A stretch of 64,000 nt of DNA from Candidatus Rokuibacteriota bacterium (lineage in GTDB: Bacteria > Methylomirabilota > Methylomirabilia > Rokubacteriales > CSP1-6), in the NCBI GenBank assembly GCA_003220265.1, contig QHRW01000114.1, positions 1-64,000 of the forward strand, in the 5' to 3' direction. Of this stretch, positions 40,939 through 50,564 are shown one piece after another; the first letter of the stretch is position 1, and every line of letters begins with the position of its first letter. The notes below the pieces were generated by a model that saw only the letters and a program-made list of their open reading frames with translations, was not told the DNA's origin and made no database searches. The translations under genes and the position numbers were made by a program.

Positions 40939-42455
40939 TGCGGCCCGCGCGGCTCGTCCTCGCCGTCCTCCTGCTGCTGGCCGCCTGCGCGGCGCCGCTG
41001 CGCCCGCTGGGGATCGCGGCGCCCGAGGCTCGCATCACGCTCCTGCAGGTGAACGACGTCTACACGCTGGATGCCGTCGACGATGGACGCCGCGGCGGCT
41101 TCGCGCGGCTCGCCACGCTGATCAAGCGCGTGCGGCGCGAGAACCCGGCCACGCTGGTGGCACTGGCGGGCGACACGATCTCGCCCTCCGTCGCCTCGAT
41201 GGTGCTGCGCGGCGAGCAGATGATCGCCGGGCTCAACGCCGTGGGGCTCGACCTGGCGACGTTCGGCAACCACGAGTTCGACTTCGGCCCGGCGCTCCTG
41301 CGCGAGCGGATGCGCGAGTCGACCTTCACGTGGGTGTCGGCCAACGTGCTCGACCGCCGCTCGGGCCAGCCCTTCGGTGGCGCGCGGCCGGACGTCACCC
41401 TCACGGTGGCCGGCGTCCGTCTCGGCGTGTTCGGCCTCACCACGCCGGAGACGGCCAGGACGTCCAACCCGGGCGCGGATGTCGAGTTCCGCGACCCGAT
41501 CGCGGTGGCGCGGATGGTGAGCGGCGATATGCGCAAGGGCGGCGCCCAGCTCGTGGTGGCCGTGACCCATCAGCACCTGGCCGCCGATCGCGCGCTGGCG
41601 GCGGCGCCCGGCGTCGACGTCGACGTGGTCCTCGGCGGCCACGAGCACGAGCCGCTGGTGGCCGAAGAGGGCAAGACGCTCATCACCAAGGCGGGCTCCG
41701 ACGCGCGCTACGTCGTCCAGGTGGATCTCTGGTTCGGCTCCGACGGCCACCTGCGCGAACGCTCGTGGAGCTTCCGCGAGGTCTCGGCGCGCATCGAGCC
41801 CGATCCCGACGTGGCGAAGGTGGTGGCCGCCTACGCCGAGCGGCTCGGCCGCGAGCTGGACGTCGTCGTCGGCCGCACGACGACGCCGCTGGAGGCGCGG
41901 CGGGCGCCGCTGAGGACGCAGGAGACCAATCTCGGCGACTTCGTGGCCGATGCCATGCGGGCCCGGCTGAAGACCGACGTCGCCATGCTCAACGGCGGCG
42001 GCATTCGCTCGGACCGCGTCGTCCAGCCGGGGCCGCTGACCCGCCGCGACGTGGCCAGCCTGCTGCCCTTCGGCAACGTCGTGGTGGTGCTGGAGGTCAC
42101 GGGCCGCCAGCTCCGCGAGGCGCTCGAGCACGGCCTGGCCCAGCGCGACCGGGAGGGCGGCGGCTTCCTGCAGATCGGGGGCATTGCGCTGACGTTCGAC
42201 CCCTCACGCGCGGCCGGCAGCCGCATCGTGACCGCAAAGGTCGGCGACGCGCCGCTCGATCCCGAGCGCCGCTACACCGCCGCCGTCGTGGAGTACCTCG
42301 TGCGCGGCGGCGACGGCTTCACGTCCTTCCGCGACGCGCGCGTGCTGACCGACGCCGCCAGCGGCCCCATCCTCGCCGACGTCCTCCTCGAAGCCATCAC
42401 CGCCGCCGGCACCATCGCGCCTGTCGTGGACGGCCGCATTCACGCGACGCAGTGA
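40938..42455 (+). CDS. Exported 5'-nucleotidase-family metallophosphatase (lipoprotein)
   Basis: A 505-residue two-domain protein with a lipoprotein signal (LVLAVLLLLAAC). The metallophosphatase domain shows QVNDVYTL, GDTISPS, GNHEFDFG, THQHLA and GGHEHEP; the C-terminal domain shows the nucleoside-binding block NGGGIRSD and LLPFGNVVVVLEVTG. The first metal site has DVY rather than the usual DxH, a variation known in one subgroup. It would remove phosphate from nucleotides or UDP-sugars outside the cytoplasm for salvage. ATG 40938 shares one base with the preceding stop. Confidence 0.88.
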   Translation: MRPARLVLAVLLLLAACAAPLRPLGIAAPEARITLLQVNDVYTLDAVDDGRRGGFARLATLIKRVRRENPATLVALAGDTISPSVASMVLRGEQMIAGLNAVGLDLATFGNHEFDFGPALLRERMRESTFTWVSANVLDRRSGQPFGGARPDVTLTVAGVRLGVFGLTTPETARTSNPGADVEFRDPIAVARMVSGDMRKGGAQLVVAVTHQHLAADRALAAAPGVDVDVVLGGHEHEPLVAEEGKTLITKAGSDARYVVQVDLWFGSDGHLRERSWSFREVSARIEPDPDVAKVVAAYAERLGRELDVVVGRTTTPLEARRAPLRTQETNLGDFVADAMRARLKTDVAMLNGGGIRSDRVVQPGPLTRRDVASLLPFGNVVVVLEVTGRQLREALEHGLAQRDREGGGFLQIGGIALTFDPSRAAGSRIVTAKVGDAPLDPERRYTAAVVEYLVRGGDGFTSFRDARVLTDAASGPILADVLLEAITAAGTIAPVVDGRIHATQ

Positions 42456-42492
42456 TGGGGCCGCCGTGTCGGACCCGCTCGAAGTCAACAGA

Positions 42493-42521
42493 GAAGCGCC
42501 ACGGCTGCGCCGGGGCGCTTC
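42493..42521. terminator. Nested hairpin after the 5'-nucleotidase
   Basis: GAAGCGCC pairs with GGCGCTTC, enclosing a smaller CGGC/GCCG stem. It lies 38 bases after the nucleotidase stop, in the gap before the convergent amidase. No T-run. Confidence 0.5.
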
Positions 42522-42537
42522 GAACGTCTGGGGGTTT

Positions 42538-42558
42538 GGGGGCCATCTCGGGGCCCCC
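42538..42558. terminator. Hairpin at the end of the amidase operon
   Basis: GGGGGCC and GGCCCCC (7 bp, 7-nt loop) sit four bases beyond the amidase stop. With the adjacent hairpin it separates two converging operons. Confidence 0.5.
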
Positions 42559-42561
42559 ATG

Positions 42562-43974
42562 TCAAACAGGCCGGAGGTGGTCCCAGGGCTGCGCCTGCTC
42601 GAAGGCGGCGGCGGCGCGCAGCACCGTCACCTCGTCGCGCCACCGGCCGGCGATCTGCAGGCCCACGGGTAGACCTTCTTTCGTCAGGCCGGCGGGCACG
42701 GAGATCGCCGGGGAGCCGATGACGGTGAAGGCGTAGGTGAGCAGCGCCCACTGGATGTAGTGCTTCATCGGCACGCCGTTGATCGACGGCGGCCCCGAGC
42801 GCTGCTCGAGCGGGAAGGGCGGCACGGCGGCCGTCGGCGTGAGGATGAGGTCGTAGCGCTCCATGAACTCGCGCACGCGGTGGAAGAGCTGCGTGCGCAG
42901 CCGCTCGCCGCTGGCGATCTCGGAGGCGCGCAGCGCCAGGCCCTGCTCGATGTTCCGGACGAGGTTCTCCTGCATCAGCGGCCGCCACTGCGGCAGCTTG
43001 TCCTCGTGGCGCGCCACCATCGAGAGGCCACGGCTCGTGCGGACGATCTCGTCCACCTCGTCGAAATTCGGGTGGGCCTCCTCCACGCGCGCGCCCAGCT
43101 TGCGGAACGCGGCCAGCGTGGCCTCCGCTACCCGCTTCACCTCGCGGTCGAGGGGCGTGATGCCGAGGTCACCGCCCCACGCGATGCGCAGGCCCTTGAG
43201 GCTCGGCTGCTTCACCGCGGCCAGGAGCGCGCGCGGATCGACGGGGTAGGAGATCGGCACGCGCGGATCGAGGCCGGCGATCGCCGTCAGCATCAGCGCG
43301 GTGTCGCCGACGGTGCGCGCCATCGGGCCCTCGACGCTGTACGTGTCCCAGGCGCTGGCGCGCGGCCACACGGGGACGCAGCCCGGCGAGGTGCGGAAGC
43401 CGACGACGCCGCAGAACGCGGCCGGCAGCCGCAGCGAGCCGCCGAGATCGGAGCCCTGCGCGAGCGGCCCCATGCCGGTGGCCAGCGCGACCGCCCCGCC
43501 GCCGGTGGAGCCGCCGCACGTGAGCGCGAGATTCCACGGGTTGCGCGTGGGCCCGAACACCGCGTTGAACGTGTTGGCGCCGGCGCCGAACTCCGGCGTG
43601 TTGGTCTTGCCGATCACGATGGCGCCCGCCGCCTTCAGCCGCTCGACGACGAGGCCGTCCTGCTCAGGCACGTGATGCTCGAAGATCTTCGAGCCCCACG
43701 TCGTCCGGATGCCCTTCGTCGGCGCCAGGTCCTTGATGGAGACCGGCACGCCGTGGAGCGGACCCAGCGTGGCGGTCTTCTTGCCCATGACCGCCGTCGC
43801 CTTCGTCGCGGCCGCCAGCGCTTGCTCGGCCGCCACCGTGCAGTACGCGTTGAGCGGCGGGTTCACGCGCTCGATGCGCTCCAGCACGGCGCGGGTGACG
43901 TCGAGCGGCGAGACCTTGCGGCGGCGGATGAGGGCGACCAGCTCGGTGGCGGGCGTCCAGCAGAGATCCTTCAC
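42562..43974 (-). CDS. Amidase-signature family hydrolase
   Basis: A 470-residue amidase with the Ser-cisSer-Lys triad elements: Lys in VSIKDL, the GGSTGG loop and the nucleophile Ser in GSDLGGSLRLPAAFCG. GGSTGG replaces the more usual GGSSGG. It hydrolyses an amide to acid and ammonia; specificity cannot be told. It starts at GTG 43974, overlapping the permease stop (GTGA), as last gene of the seven-gene operon. That links it to whatever the ABC importer brings in. Confidence 0.88.
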   Translation of the reverse strand: MKDLCWTPATELVALIRRRKVSPLDVTRAVLERIERVNPPLNAYCTVAAEQALAAATKATAVMGKKTATLGPLHGVPVSIKDLAPTKGIRTTWGSKIFEHHVPEQDGLVVERLKAAGAIVIGKTNTPEFGAGANTFNAVFGPTRNPWNLALTCGGSTGGGAVALATGMGPLAQGSDLGGSLRLPAAFCGVVGFRTSPGCVPVWPRASAWDTYSVEGPMARTVGDTALMLTAIAGLDPRVPISYPVDPRALLAAVKQPSLKGLRIAWGGDLGITPLDREVKRVAEATLAAFRKLGARVEEAHPNFDEVDEIVRTSRGLSMVARHEDKLPQWRPLMQENLVRNIEQGLALRASEIASGERLRTQLFHRVREFMERYDLILTPTAAVPPFPLEQRSGPPSINGVPMKHYIQWALLTYAFTVIGSPAISVPAGLTKEGLPVGLQIAGRWRDEVTVLRAAAAFEQAQPWDHLRPV

Positions 43975-44909
43975 TGTCCGAGCACCTTCCGTGGGTCGAG
44001 CGCGTCTCGGAGCCCGTCCCCGATGTAGTTGATCGAGAGCACGGTCAGGAAGATCGCCGTCCCCGGGAAGACCGCCCAGTGCGGCGCGAAGTCGAGATTG
44101 TCCTTGGCGTCGAAGAGGATGCGCCCCCAGGTAGGGATGTCGGGCGGGAAGCCGAGGCCCAAAAACGACAGCGACGACTCCGCGATGATGGCCGCCGCCA
44201 CGTCGATGGTGCCGGCCACGATCACGGGGCCGAGCGCGTTCGGCAGGATGTGGCGGGCCACCTGGCGCAGCGCCGGCGCCCCCAGGCTGCGCGCGGCCTC
44301 CACGAACTCCTTCTCGCGCAGCGAGAGGAACTGGGCGCGCACCAGCCGCGCCACCGGCATCCAGCGCAGGCCTCCGATGACCACCACGATCATGATGAAG
44401 ATGCCGGCTTCGGGACCGAGCACCTTCTTCAGCGCGTCGCGGAACAGGTAGACGATCAACAGCAGCAGGGGAAGCTGGGGCAGCGAGAGGAAGAGATCGG
44501 TCAGCCGCATCAGGGTGTGGTCCGTGGTGCCTCCGAAGTGGCCGGCGGCGGCGCCCACGCTGACGCCGATCGTCACCGCGATCAGCATGGCCGCGATGCC
44601 GACCGCGAGCGAGATGCGGCCGCCGTAGAGGATGCGGGCCAGCAGGTCCTGGCCGAGGTCGTCGGTGCCCAGCGGATGTGCCCACGACGGCCCCTGCAGC
44701 TTGGCCTTAAAGTCGATCTCGTCGATGGGGACGCGGTAGACGAAGGGGCCGACCAGCACGGCCGCGACCATGAAGACCAGCACCACGGCGCCGAAGGCGG
44801 CCAGGCGATGGCGGCGGAAGCGGCGGAACGCCTCCGACCACAGCGAGCGCGCGGCCGGGCGCCCGCGCAGCGACAGGTCGGCGGCGAGCGTGGGCGCGCG
44901 GCTGGCCAT
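43971..44909 (-). CDS. Dipeptide/oligopeptide-type ABC permease (DppC-like)
   Basis: A 312-residue permease with an N-terminal helix, the OppC-type extracytoplasmic segment HPLGTDDLGQDLLARILYGG and five further helices. The cytoplasmic EAA loop EFVEAARSLGAPALRQVARHILPN contacts the ATPase. ATG 44909 shares a base with the DppB-like stop (TGATG). No ATPase gene accompanies it in this operon. Confidence 0.88.
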   Translation of the reverse strand: MASRAPTLAADLSLRGRPAARSLWSEAFRRFRRHRLAAFGAVVLVFMVAAVLVGPFVYRVPIDEIDFKAKLQGPSWAHPLGTDDLGQDLLARILYGGRISLAVGIAAMLIAVTIGVSVGAAAGHFGGTTDHTLMRLTDLFLSLPQLPLLLLIVYLFRDALKKVLGPEAGIFIMIVVVIGGLRWMPVARLVRAQFLSLREKEFVEAARSLGAPALRQVARHILPNALGPVIVAGTIDVAAAIIAESSLSFLGLGFPPDIPTWGRILFDAKDNLDFAPHWAVFPGTAIFLTVLSINYIGDGLRDALDPRKVLGQ

Positions 44910-45868
44910 CAGCGGTAGGTGATCCGGGGGTCGAGCCATCCGTAGAGGATGTCGGCCAGCAGGTTGAAGAGGACGACCAGGCCCGAGAACACGAACGTGA
45001 TGGCCATGATCACCGGCGTGTCGTTGGCGAGGATCGAGCTGATGAGCAGCGAGCCGATGCCGGGGACCCGGAAGATCTGCTCGGTGATGACGGCGCCCGT
45101 GAAGATCGTGGGAATCTGCAGCGCGACCAGCGTCACCACTGGAATCAGCGCGTTGCGGACGGCGTGCTTGACGACGGTGACGCGCTCGGAGAGCCCCTTG
45201 GCGCGCGCGGTGTTGATGTAGTCGAGGCGGATCACCTCGAGCACGGCCGAGCGCACGAAGCGCGTGAGCGCGGCGCCCTGGAAGAGTCCCAGCACGGCCA
45301 CCGGCATGATGGCCTGGCGCGCGTGCTCCCACCACCAGCGCCAGCCCGCCGCGCCGATGTCGGCGCGATAGATGAAGGGCAGCCAGTCGAGGTAGATCGA
45401 GAAGAACAGGATGAACAGGATGCCGGTGAAGAACGTGGGCAGCGAGAAGCCCACGAAGGCGAGCGTCGTCGCCACCTGGTCGAAGAGCGAGTAGGGACGG
45501 ACGGCGGACAGCGTGCCGATGGGCAGCGCGATCAGGATGCCGAGGAGCTGAGCGGTGCCGAGGACGAAGAGGCTGGTGGGCAGCCTCTGGAGGATCAGCG
45601 TCGAGACGTTCACGCGGCTGACGAAGGAAAAGCCCCAGTCGCCCTGCGCCATCGAGCCGAACCAGCGCACGTAGCGGACCATCACGGGATCGTCGAGACC
45701 GAACTGCTTGCGCAGCGCCTGCGCCACCTCGCGCGGCACGTTGGGATTGGTGGCGAGCTCCTCGAACGGGTCGCCCGGGGCCAGGGCCAGGATCGTGAAG
45801 AGGACGAGGCTGATGCCGGCCAGGACCGGCACGGCGATCAGCAGGCGGCGGATGACGTACTTGAACAT
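44909..45868 (-). CDS. Dipeptide/oligopeptide-type ABC permease (DppB-like)
   Basis: A 319-residue permease starting MFKYVIRRLLIAVPVLAGI. It has the DppB-type segments ALAPGDPF and FVGFSLPTFFTGILF, and an EAA loop (DYINTARAKGLSERVTVVKHA). Six helices are apparent. It forms the channel with the DppC-like protein. Confidence 0.88.
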   Translation of the reverse strand: MFKYVIRRLLIAVPVLAGISLVLFTILALAPGDPFEELATNPNVPREVAQALRKQFGLDDPVMVRYVRWFGSMAQGDWGFSFVSRVNVSTLILQRLPTSLFVLGTAQLLGILIALPIGTLSAVRPYSLFDQVATTLAFVGFSLPTFFTGILFILFFSIYLDWLPFIYRADIGAAGWRWWWEHARQAIMPVAVLGLFQGAALTRFVRSAVLEVIRLDYINTARAKGLSERVTVVKHAVRNALIPVVTLVALQIPTIFTGAVITEQIFRVPGIGSLLISSILANDTPVIMAITFVFSGLVVLFNLLADILYGWLDPRITYR

Positions 45869-45911
45869 CGGAGGCTGGGGCCGGGCCCGCGGGCCCGGCC
45901 CCGACCGTCGG

Positions 45912-47708
45912 CTAGCCCTCGCGGTACCAGTTCTCGAGGTTCCAGAAGTTCGAGTCCCAGCCGCTCTGCTCGGCCCCCTTGAGGCGATTGGAGATGGCGG
46001 CGACTGCCGGCCGCAGCACCACCGGGATGACCACGATGTTCTGGATCACGACGTCGTTCATCTTGATGAACAGCGCGCCGCGCTTGACGGGATCGAGCTC
46101 GGTCTCGGCCGAGCGGAAGAGCTTGTCGTACTCCTCGTTGCGCCAGCGCGTGATGTTGCGCAGCTGCCACTTGTTGTCCTTGCTCGCCACTTCCCACGAC
46201 GCGAACTGGCTCATGAACACCTCGGGATCCGGCTGCGTCATGGTCGTCGTGTACATCTGGATGTCGGTGTAGAAGTGCGTGTAGGTGTCGGGATTGGCCA
46301 CGTCGGACGAGAAGTAGACCGCCGCCGTCACCGACTTCAGCTCCATCTCGATGCCCGCCTTGGCGGCCGCCTGCTTGACGATAGCCTGCGTCTTCTGGCG
46401 GAGCGAGTTGATCGACGTCTGGTACACCAGCTTGAGCTTGACGCCGTCCTTGGCCCGGATGCCGTCGGCGCCCTTCTTCCAGCCGGCCGATTCCAGGATC
46501 TGGTTGGCCTTGTCGACGTTGAACTCGTACTTCGTGTTGCGTGAGTAGAACCGCTTCGGCTCGTTCAGGAAGTTGGCGGTGGCGATGCCGGTACGCCCGT
46601 AGATCTGCTCCTGCACCGAGGCGCGATCGACCAGGAGGTTGAGGGCCTGCCGCACCGCGGGGTCGGCGAGGAACGGGTGCTTCGTCTTGACGCTCGAGCG
46701 CTCGCCGTCGACCTCTTTCCACGGATCGGTGTTGTTGAGCTGGATGTGCTCGATGTTGCCGCCCGGCGTGATGTCGGCCTTGCCCTTGCCGCCCTGCTCC
46801 ATCCGCTTGAGCAGCTCGTCCTCGACCTGGAGGTTCCACGCGAAGTCGACCTCGCCGGTCTGGATGACCGCGCGCGCCGCCGAGGTCGCATCGCCGCCGC
46901 CCTTCATCTCGATCGTGTCGAAGAAGGGCCGATTGGGCATGTGATAGCCCGGGTTGAGCTCGCCGCGCACGACGTCCTGCGGCTTGAAGTCCACGTACCG
47001 GTAGGGCCCGGTGCCGACCGGCTTCAGGTTGGCCGGCGCCTCCCGCGACTTGGCGCCCTTGAACGGCTCGAACAGGTGCTTGGGAATGATCATCCCGCGC
47101 ACGCCGACGAAGGCGTCCGCCCAGAACGGAGTGGGCTTGGCGAACGTGACCTTCACGGTGTGGCTGTCGACCTTGTCGATCTTGAGGTCCTTGTAGGTGC
47201 CGTTGGTCGTGGCCGCGGTGGCGGGGTCGGCGGCGTACTCCCAGTTGAAGACGACGTCGTCGGCGGTGAACGGCTTGCCGTCGTGCCACTGCACGTTCTT
47301 CTTGAGCTTCCAGGTGACCGACTTGCCGTCCTTGGTCACGGCGCCGTTCTGCACGCTCGGGATCTCGGCGGCGAGCACCGGCACCAGGTTGCCCTCGGGG
47401 TCCCACACGGCCAGCGGCTCGTAGAAGATGCGCGAGCCGTCCTGGTCCTTGGTGCCCACGGCGAAGTGCGGGTTGAGGAGCGTCGAGCCTTGCCACCACA
47501 GCGTCCGCAGCGCGCCGCCGCCGCCCCGCTTGGAGGGCTTGTACGCGGCCGGCTTCGTCTGGGCCTGCGCCACGCCGGCCGAGGCCAGCATCTGGCCCGC
47601 CAGGGGCGCGGTCAGCCCGAGCCCGACCATCGTCTGGACGAAGCGCCGGCGGCTCAAGCGGCCGCGCTTGACGTCGTCGATCAGTGTTCTCAGCTCACGC
47701 TCGTCCAT
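45912..47708 (-). CDS. Family 5 extracellular solute-binding protein (copy 1)
   Basis: A 598-residue SBP_bac_5 lipid-free binding protein with a Tat-type signal (SRRRFVQTMVGLGLTAP). The family core is visible in VTWKLKKNVQWHDGKPFTAD and in the VGTGPY motif. It should bind a peptide or amide-containing solute for the adjoining permeases. ATG 47708 follows AGGAGG at 8 bp. Its nearest relative is the next gene (47740-49539), so the pair arose by duplication. Confidence 0.88.
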   Translation of the reverse strand: MDERELRTLIDDVKRGRLSRRRFVQTMVGLGLTAPLAGQMLASAGVAQAQTKPAAYKPSKRGGGGALRTLWWQGSTLLNPHFAVGTKDQDGSRIFYEPLAVWDPEGNLVPVLAAEIPSVQNGAVTKDGKSVTWKLKKNVQWHDGKPFTADDVVFNWEYAADPATAATTNGTYKDLKIDKVDSHTVKVTFAKPTPFWADAFVGVRGMIIPKHLFEPFKGAKSREAPANLKPVGTGPYRYVDFKPQDVVRGELNPGYHMPNRPFFDTIEMKGGGDATSAARAVIQTGEVDFAWNLQVEDELLKRMEQGGKGKADITPGGNIEHIQLNNTDPWKEVDGERSSVKTKHPFLADPAVRQALNLLVDRASVQEQIYGRTGIATANFLNEPKRFYSRNTKYEFNVDKANQILESAGWKKGADGIRAKDGVKLKLVYQTSINSLRQKTQAIVKQAAAKAGIEMELKSVTAAVYFSSDVANPDTYTHFYTDIQMYTTTMTQPDPEVFMSQFASWEVASKDNKWQLRNITRWRNEEYDKLFRSAETELDPVKRGALFIKMNDVVIQNIVVIPVVLRPAVAAISNRLKGAEQSGWDSNFWNLENWYREG

Positions 47709-47739
47709 GGAAACGTCCTCCTGGCGAGACACTACCACC

Positions 47740-49539
47740 TCAAGCTCGGTACCAGTAGGGCAGGTGCCAGAACGTGGAGTCCCAGCCGTTCAGGTCCATC
47801 CCCGCGAGCTTCAACGCGGAGGCCGACACGCCGTTGCGCCACAACACGGGGATGACCACGACGTGCTGGATCACGAGGTCGTTCATCTTGATGAAGAGCG
47901 CTGCGCGCTTGACCGGGTCCACCTCGCTGTCGGCCGCCTGGTAGGCGCGGTCGTACTCCTCGTTGCGCCAGCGGGTCGCGTTGCGCCCCTGGTACTTGTT
48001 GGCCTTCGAGGCCGCCTCCCACGAGCAGAACTGGTTCATGAAGTACTGGGCGTCGGGGGCGGTCATCGTCGTGTTGTACATTTGCAGGTCGGCAGAGAAG
48101 TGCGCGTAGGTGTCGGGGTTGGCCGCGTCCGAGCTGAAGAACACCGAAGCCACCACCGACTTCAGCTCCAGCTCGATGCCGGCCCTGGCCGCCGCCTGCT
48201 TGACGATCTGCTGGTTCTTCTGCCGGGGCGCGTTGATCGAGCTCTGGTAGAGCATCTTGAGGCGCTTGCCGTCCTTGGCGCGGACGCCGTCGGCGCCGCG
48301 CTTCCAGCCGGCCGCGTCGAGGACCGCGTTGGCCTTGTCCACGTTGAACTCCCAGCGCGTGTTCTTCGAGAAGTAGCGCGACGGCGCGTTGAGGAAGTTC
48401 GCGGACGTCTGGCCCTGGCGGCCGTAGATCTGCTCCTGCACGGCGGCCCGATCGACCAGCAGGTTCAGCGCCTGGCGCACGGCGAGGTCGGACAGGAACG
48501 GGTGCGTGCTCTTCGGATGCGAGCGCTCGCCCTCGACCTCCGTCCACGGATCGCTGAAGTTGCACTGGATGTGCTCGGGGTTCCCCGTCGGCCAGATGTT
48601 CACGCGGCCCTTGCCGCCCTGCTCGAGGCGGCGCAGGATGTCGTCCTCCACCTGCATGTTCCAGGCGTAGTCGTACTCGCCCGTCTGCAGCACCGCGCGC
48701 GCCGCCGAGGTGGCGTCGCCGCCGCCCTTCATCTCCATGGTGTCGAAGAACGGCCGGTTGGCGACGTGATAGGCGGCATGGATCTCGCCTTTCACGATGT
48801 CGCCCGGCTTGAAGTCCGAGCACTTGAAGGGCCCGGTGCCGACCGGCTTGAGGTTGGCCGGCGCCTCGCGCGACCTGGCGCCGCGGTAGGCGTCGAACTG
48901 GTGCTTGGGAATGATCATGCCGCGGTTGCCGCAGAAGGCGTCCGACCAGAACGGCTGCGGCTTGGTGAAGGTGAGCTTCACGGTGTGGCTGTCGACCTTC
49001 TCGATGCGGCTGATCTCGCGATAGGCACCGCTGGTGACGGCGGCGGTGGCCGGGTCGGCGACGAATTCGTAGGTGAACACGACGTCGTCGGCCGTGAACG
49101 GCTTGCCGTCGTGCCACGTGACGTTCTTCTTCAGCCGCCACGTCACCCACGTCAGGTCCTTGGCGAGCGTGCCGGCGCCGACGCTGGGGGCCTCCGCGGC
49201 GAGGATCGGCGTGAGGTTGCCGTCGGGGTCGAAGCCGGCCAGCGGCTCGTAGAAGATCCGTGCGGCGTCCGCGTCCTTGGTCCCGGTGGCGAAGTGCGGG
49301 TTGAGCAGCGTGGGCGCCTGCCACCAGAGCGTCTTGAGATGACCGCCGCCGCCCCGCCTGGTGGGCGCGAACACGGCGGGCTTCGGCTGCGCGGCCACGC
49401 CGGCGGCCGTCAGCATCTGGGCCGCCATCGGCGCCGTGAGGCCGAGGCCGACCATCGTCTGCACGAAGCGCCGGCGGCTCGTCCGTCCGGCCTTCACGTC
49501 CCGCGCCAGCGCCCGGATCGCCTCAGCCTCGTCCATCAT
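47740..49539 (-). CDS. Family 5 extracellular solute-binding protein (copy 2)
   Basis: A 599-residue paralogue of copy 1, with the same 17-residue Tat signal core and the same landmarks (KKNVTWHDGKPFTADD, PVGTGPF). ATG 49539 follows GGAGG and overlaps the pdxA stop. Two diverged binding proteins feeding one permease pair would widen the ligand range. Confidence 0.88.
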   Translation of the reverse strand: MMDEAEAIRALARDVKAGRTSRRRFVQTMVGLGLTAPMAAQMLTAAGVAAQPKPAVFAPTRRGGGGHLKTLWWQAPTLLNPHFATGTKDADAARIFYEPLAGFDPDGNLTPILAAEAPSVGAGTLAKDLTWVTWRLKKNVTWHDGKPFTADDVVFTYEFVADPATAAVTSGAYREISRIEKVDSHTVKLTFTKPQPFWSDAFCGNRGMIIPKHQFDAYRGARSREAPANLKPVGTGPFKCSDFKPGDIVKGEIHAAYHVANRPFFDTMEMKGGGDATSAARAVLQTGEYDYAWNMQVEDDILRRLEQGGKGRVNIWPTGNPEHIQCNFSDPWTEVEGERSHPKSTHPFLSDLAVRQALNLLVDRAAVQEQIYGRQGQTSANFLNAPSRYFSKNTRWEFNVDKANAVLDAAGWKRGADGVRAKDGKRLKMLYQSSINAPRQKNQQIVKQAAARAGIELELKSVVASVFFSSDAANPDTYAHFSADLQMYNTTMTAPDAQYFMNQFCSWEAASKANKYQGRNATRWRNEEYDRAYQAADSEVDPVKRAALFIKMNDLVIQHVVVIPVLWRNGVSASALKLAGMDLNGWDSTFWHLPYWYRA

Positions 49540-50564
49540 GCGCGTGCCTCCAGCATCGTGGTGGCCACGTCGAGCGCCTCCACCATGGACTCGTGATTGG
49601 CGATGCCCTTCCACGCGCGATCGAACGCGGTGCCGTGATCGACCGAGACGCGCAGGAACGGCAGCCCCACCGTGACGTTCACGCCCGAGAGCCCCGTCCA
49701 CTTCTTGCTGGCCTCGTCGTACTCGAAGCCGAGCGTCTTCACCGGGATGTGGCCCTGGTCGTGATACATCGCGACGACGATATCGAACTCGCCCCCGCGC
49801 GCCCGGGAGAACAGGGTGTCGGCCGGCAGCGGCCCCGCGACCGACATGCCCTCGGCGCGCGCGGCCTCGATGGCGGGAATGATCTGCGTCTTCTCCTCGT
49901 CGCCGAAGAGCCCGTCCTCGCCCGCATGCGGGTTGAGGCCGCACACGGCGATGCGGCCGTGCGCCCGCCCGAGGTCCGTGAGCGTGCGCTGGGCCAGCCG
50001 GATCGTGCGCAGCACGCGCTCGCGCGTGACCAGCTCGGGCACGCGGCGCAGCGCCACGTGGGTCGTCACGTGGATGACCTTCAGCTCCTTGCCCATGAGG
50101 AGCATGGCGAAGTCGCGCGTGTCGGTGAGCTGGGCCAGGATCTCCGTGTGGCCGGAGTGCTGGACGCCGGCGGCGGCCAGCGCCTCCTTGTTGACGGGCG
50201 CGGTGACGATCGCGTGGATCTCGCCGGCCTTGGCCAGCGTGATGGCGCGCTCGATGTACTCGTAAGCCGCGCGGCCGGCGGCGGCGCTGACCTCGCAGCG
50301 CGGCAGCGCGGCCATGTCCACGTTGCCGAGGTCGAGCACTTCCAGCGTGCCGTCGGCCCAGCGGCAGTCGGCCACGCGCCGCACGGCGTGCAGCGCGAGG
50401 CGGCTGCCGACGAGCGCGAGCGCCTCCCGCATCGCGGCGGCGGCGCCGATCACCACGGGGCGCGCGGTGGCCCGCACGGCCGGCTCGGCGGCGGCGCGCG
50501 CGATGATCTCCGGGCCTACGCCGGCGGGATCGCCCATCGTCACTCCGAGCACCGGCTGCTTCAC
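49536..50564 (-). CDS. pdxA: PdxA-family dehydrogenase, probably four-carbon sugar-acid 4-phosphate dehydrogenase (PdxA2 type)
   Basis: A 342-residue enzyme beginning GVTMGDPAGVGPEI, the family start, with metal-binding His residues in HSGHTEIL, VHVTTHVAL and AMYHDQGHIP, and C-terminal VSVDHGTAFDRAWKG. PdxA proper makes pyridoxine precursor. The form next to a DUF1537 kinase oxidises D-threonate or erythronate 4-phosphate to dihydroxyacetone phosphate. The overlap with the kinase here (GTGA) favours the catabolic form. GTG 50564 is the start. Confidence 0.88.
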   Translation of the reverse strand: MKQPVLGVTMGDPAGVGPEIIARAAAEPAVRATARPVVIGAAAAMREALALVGSRLALHAVRRVADCRWADGTLEVLDLGNVDMAALPRCEVSAAAGRAAYEYIERAITLAKAGEIHAIVTAPVNKEALAAAGVQHSGHTEILAQLTDTRDFAMLLMGKELKVIHVTTHVALRRVPELVTRERVLRTIRLAQRTLTDLGRAHGRIAVCGLNPHAGEDGLFGDEEKTQIIPAIEAARAEGMSVAGPLPADTLFSRARGGEFDIVVAMYHDQGHIPVKTLGFEYDEASKKWTGLSGVNVTVGLPFLRVSVDHGTAFDRAWKGIANHESMVEALDVATTMLEARA

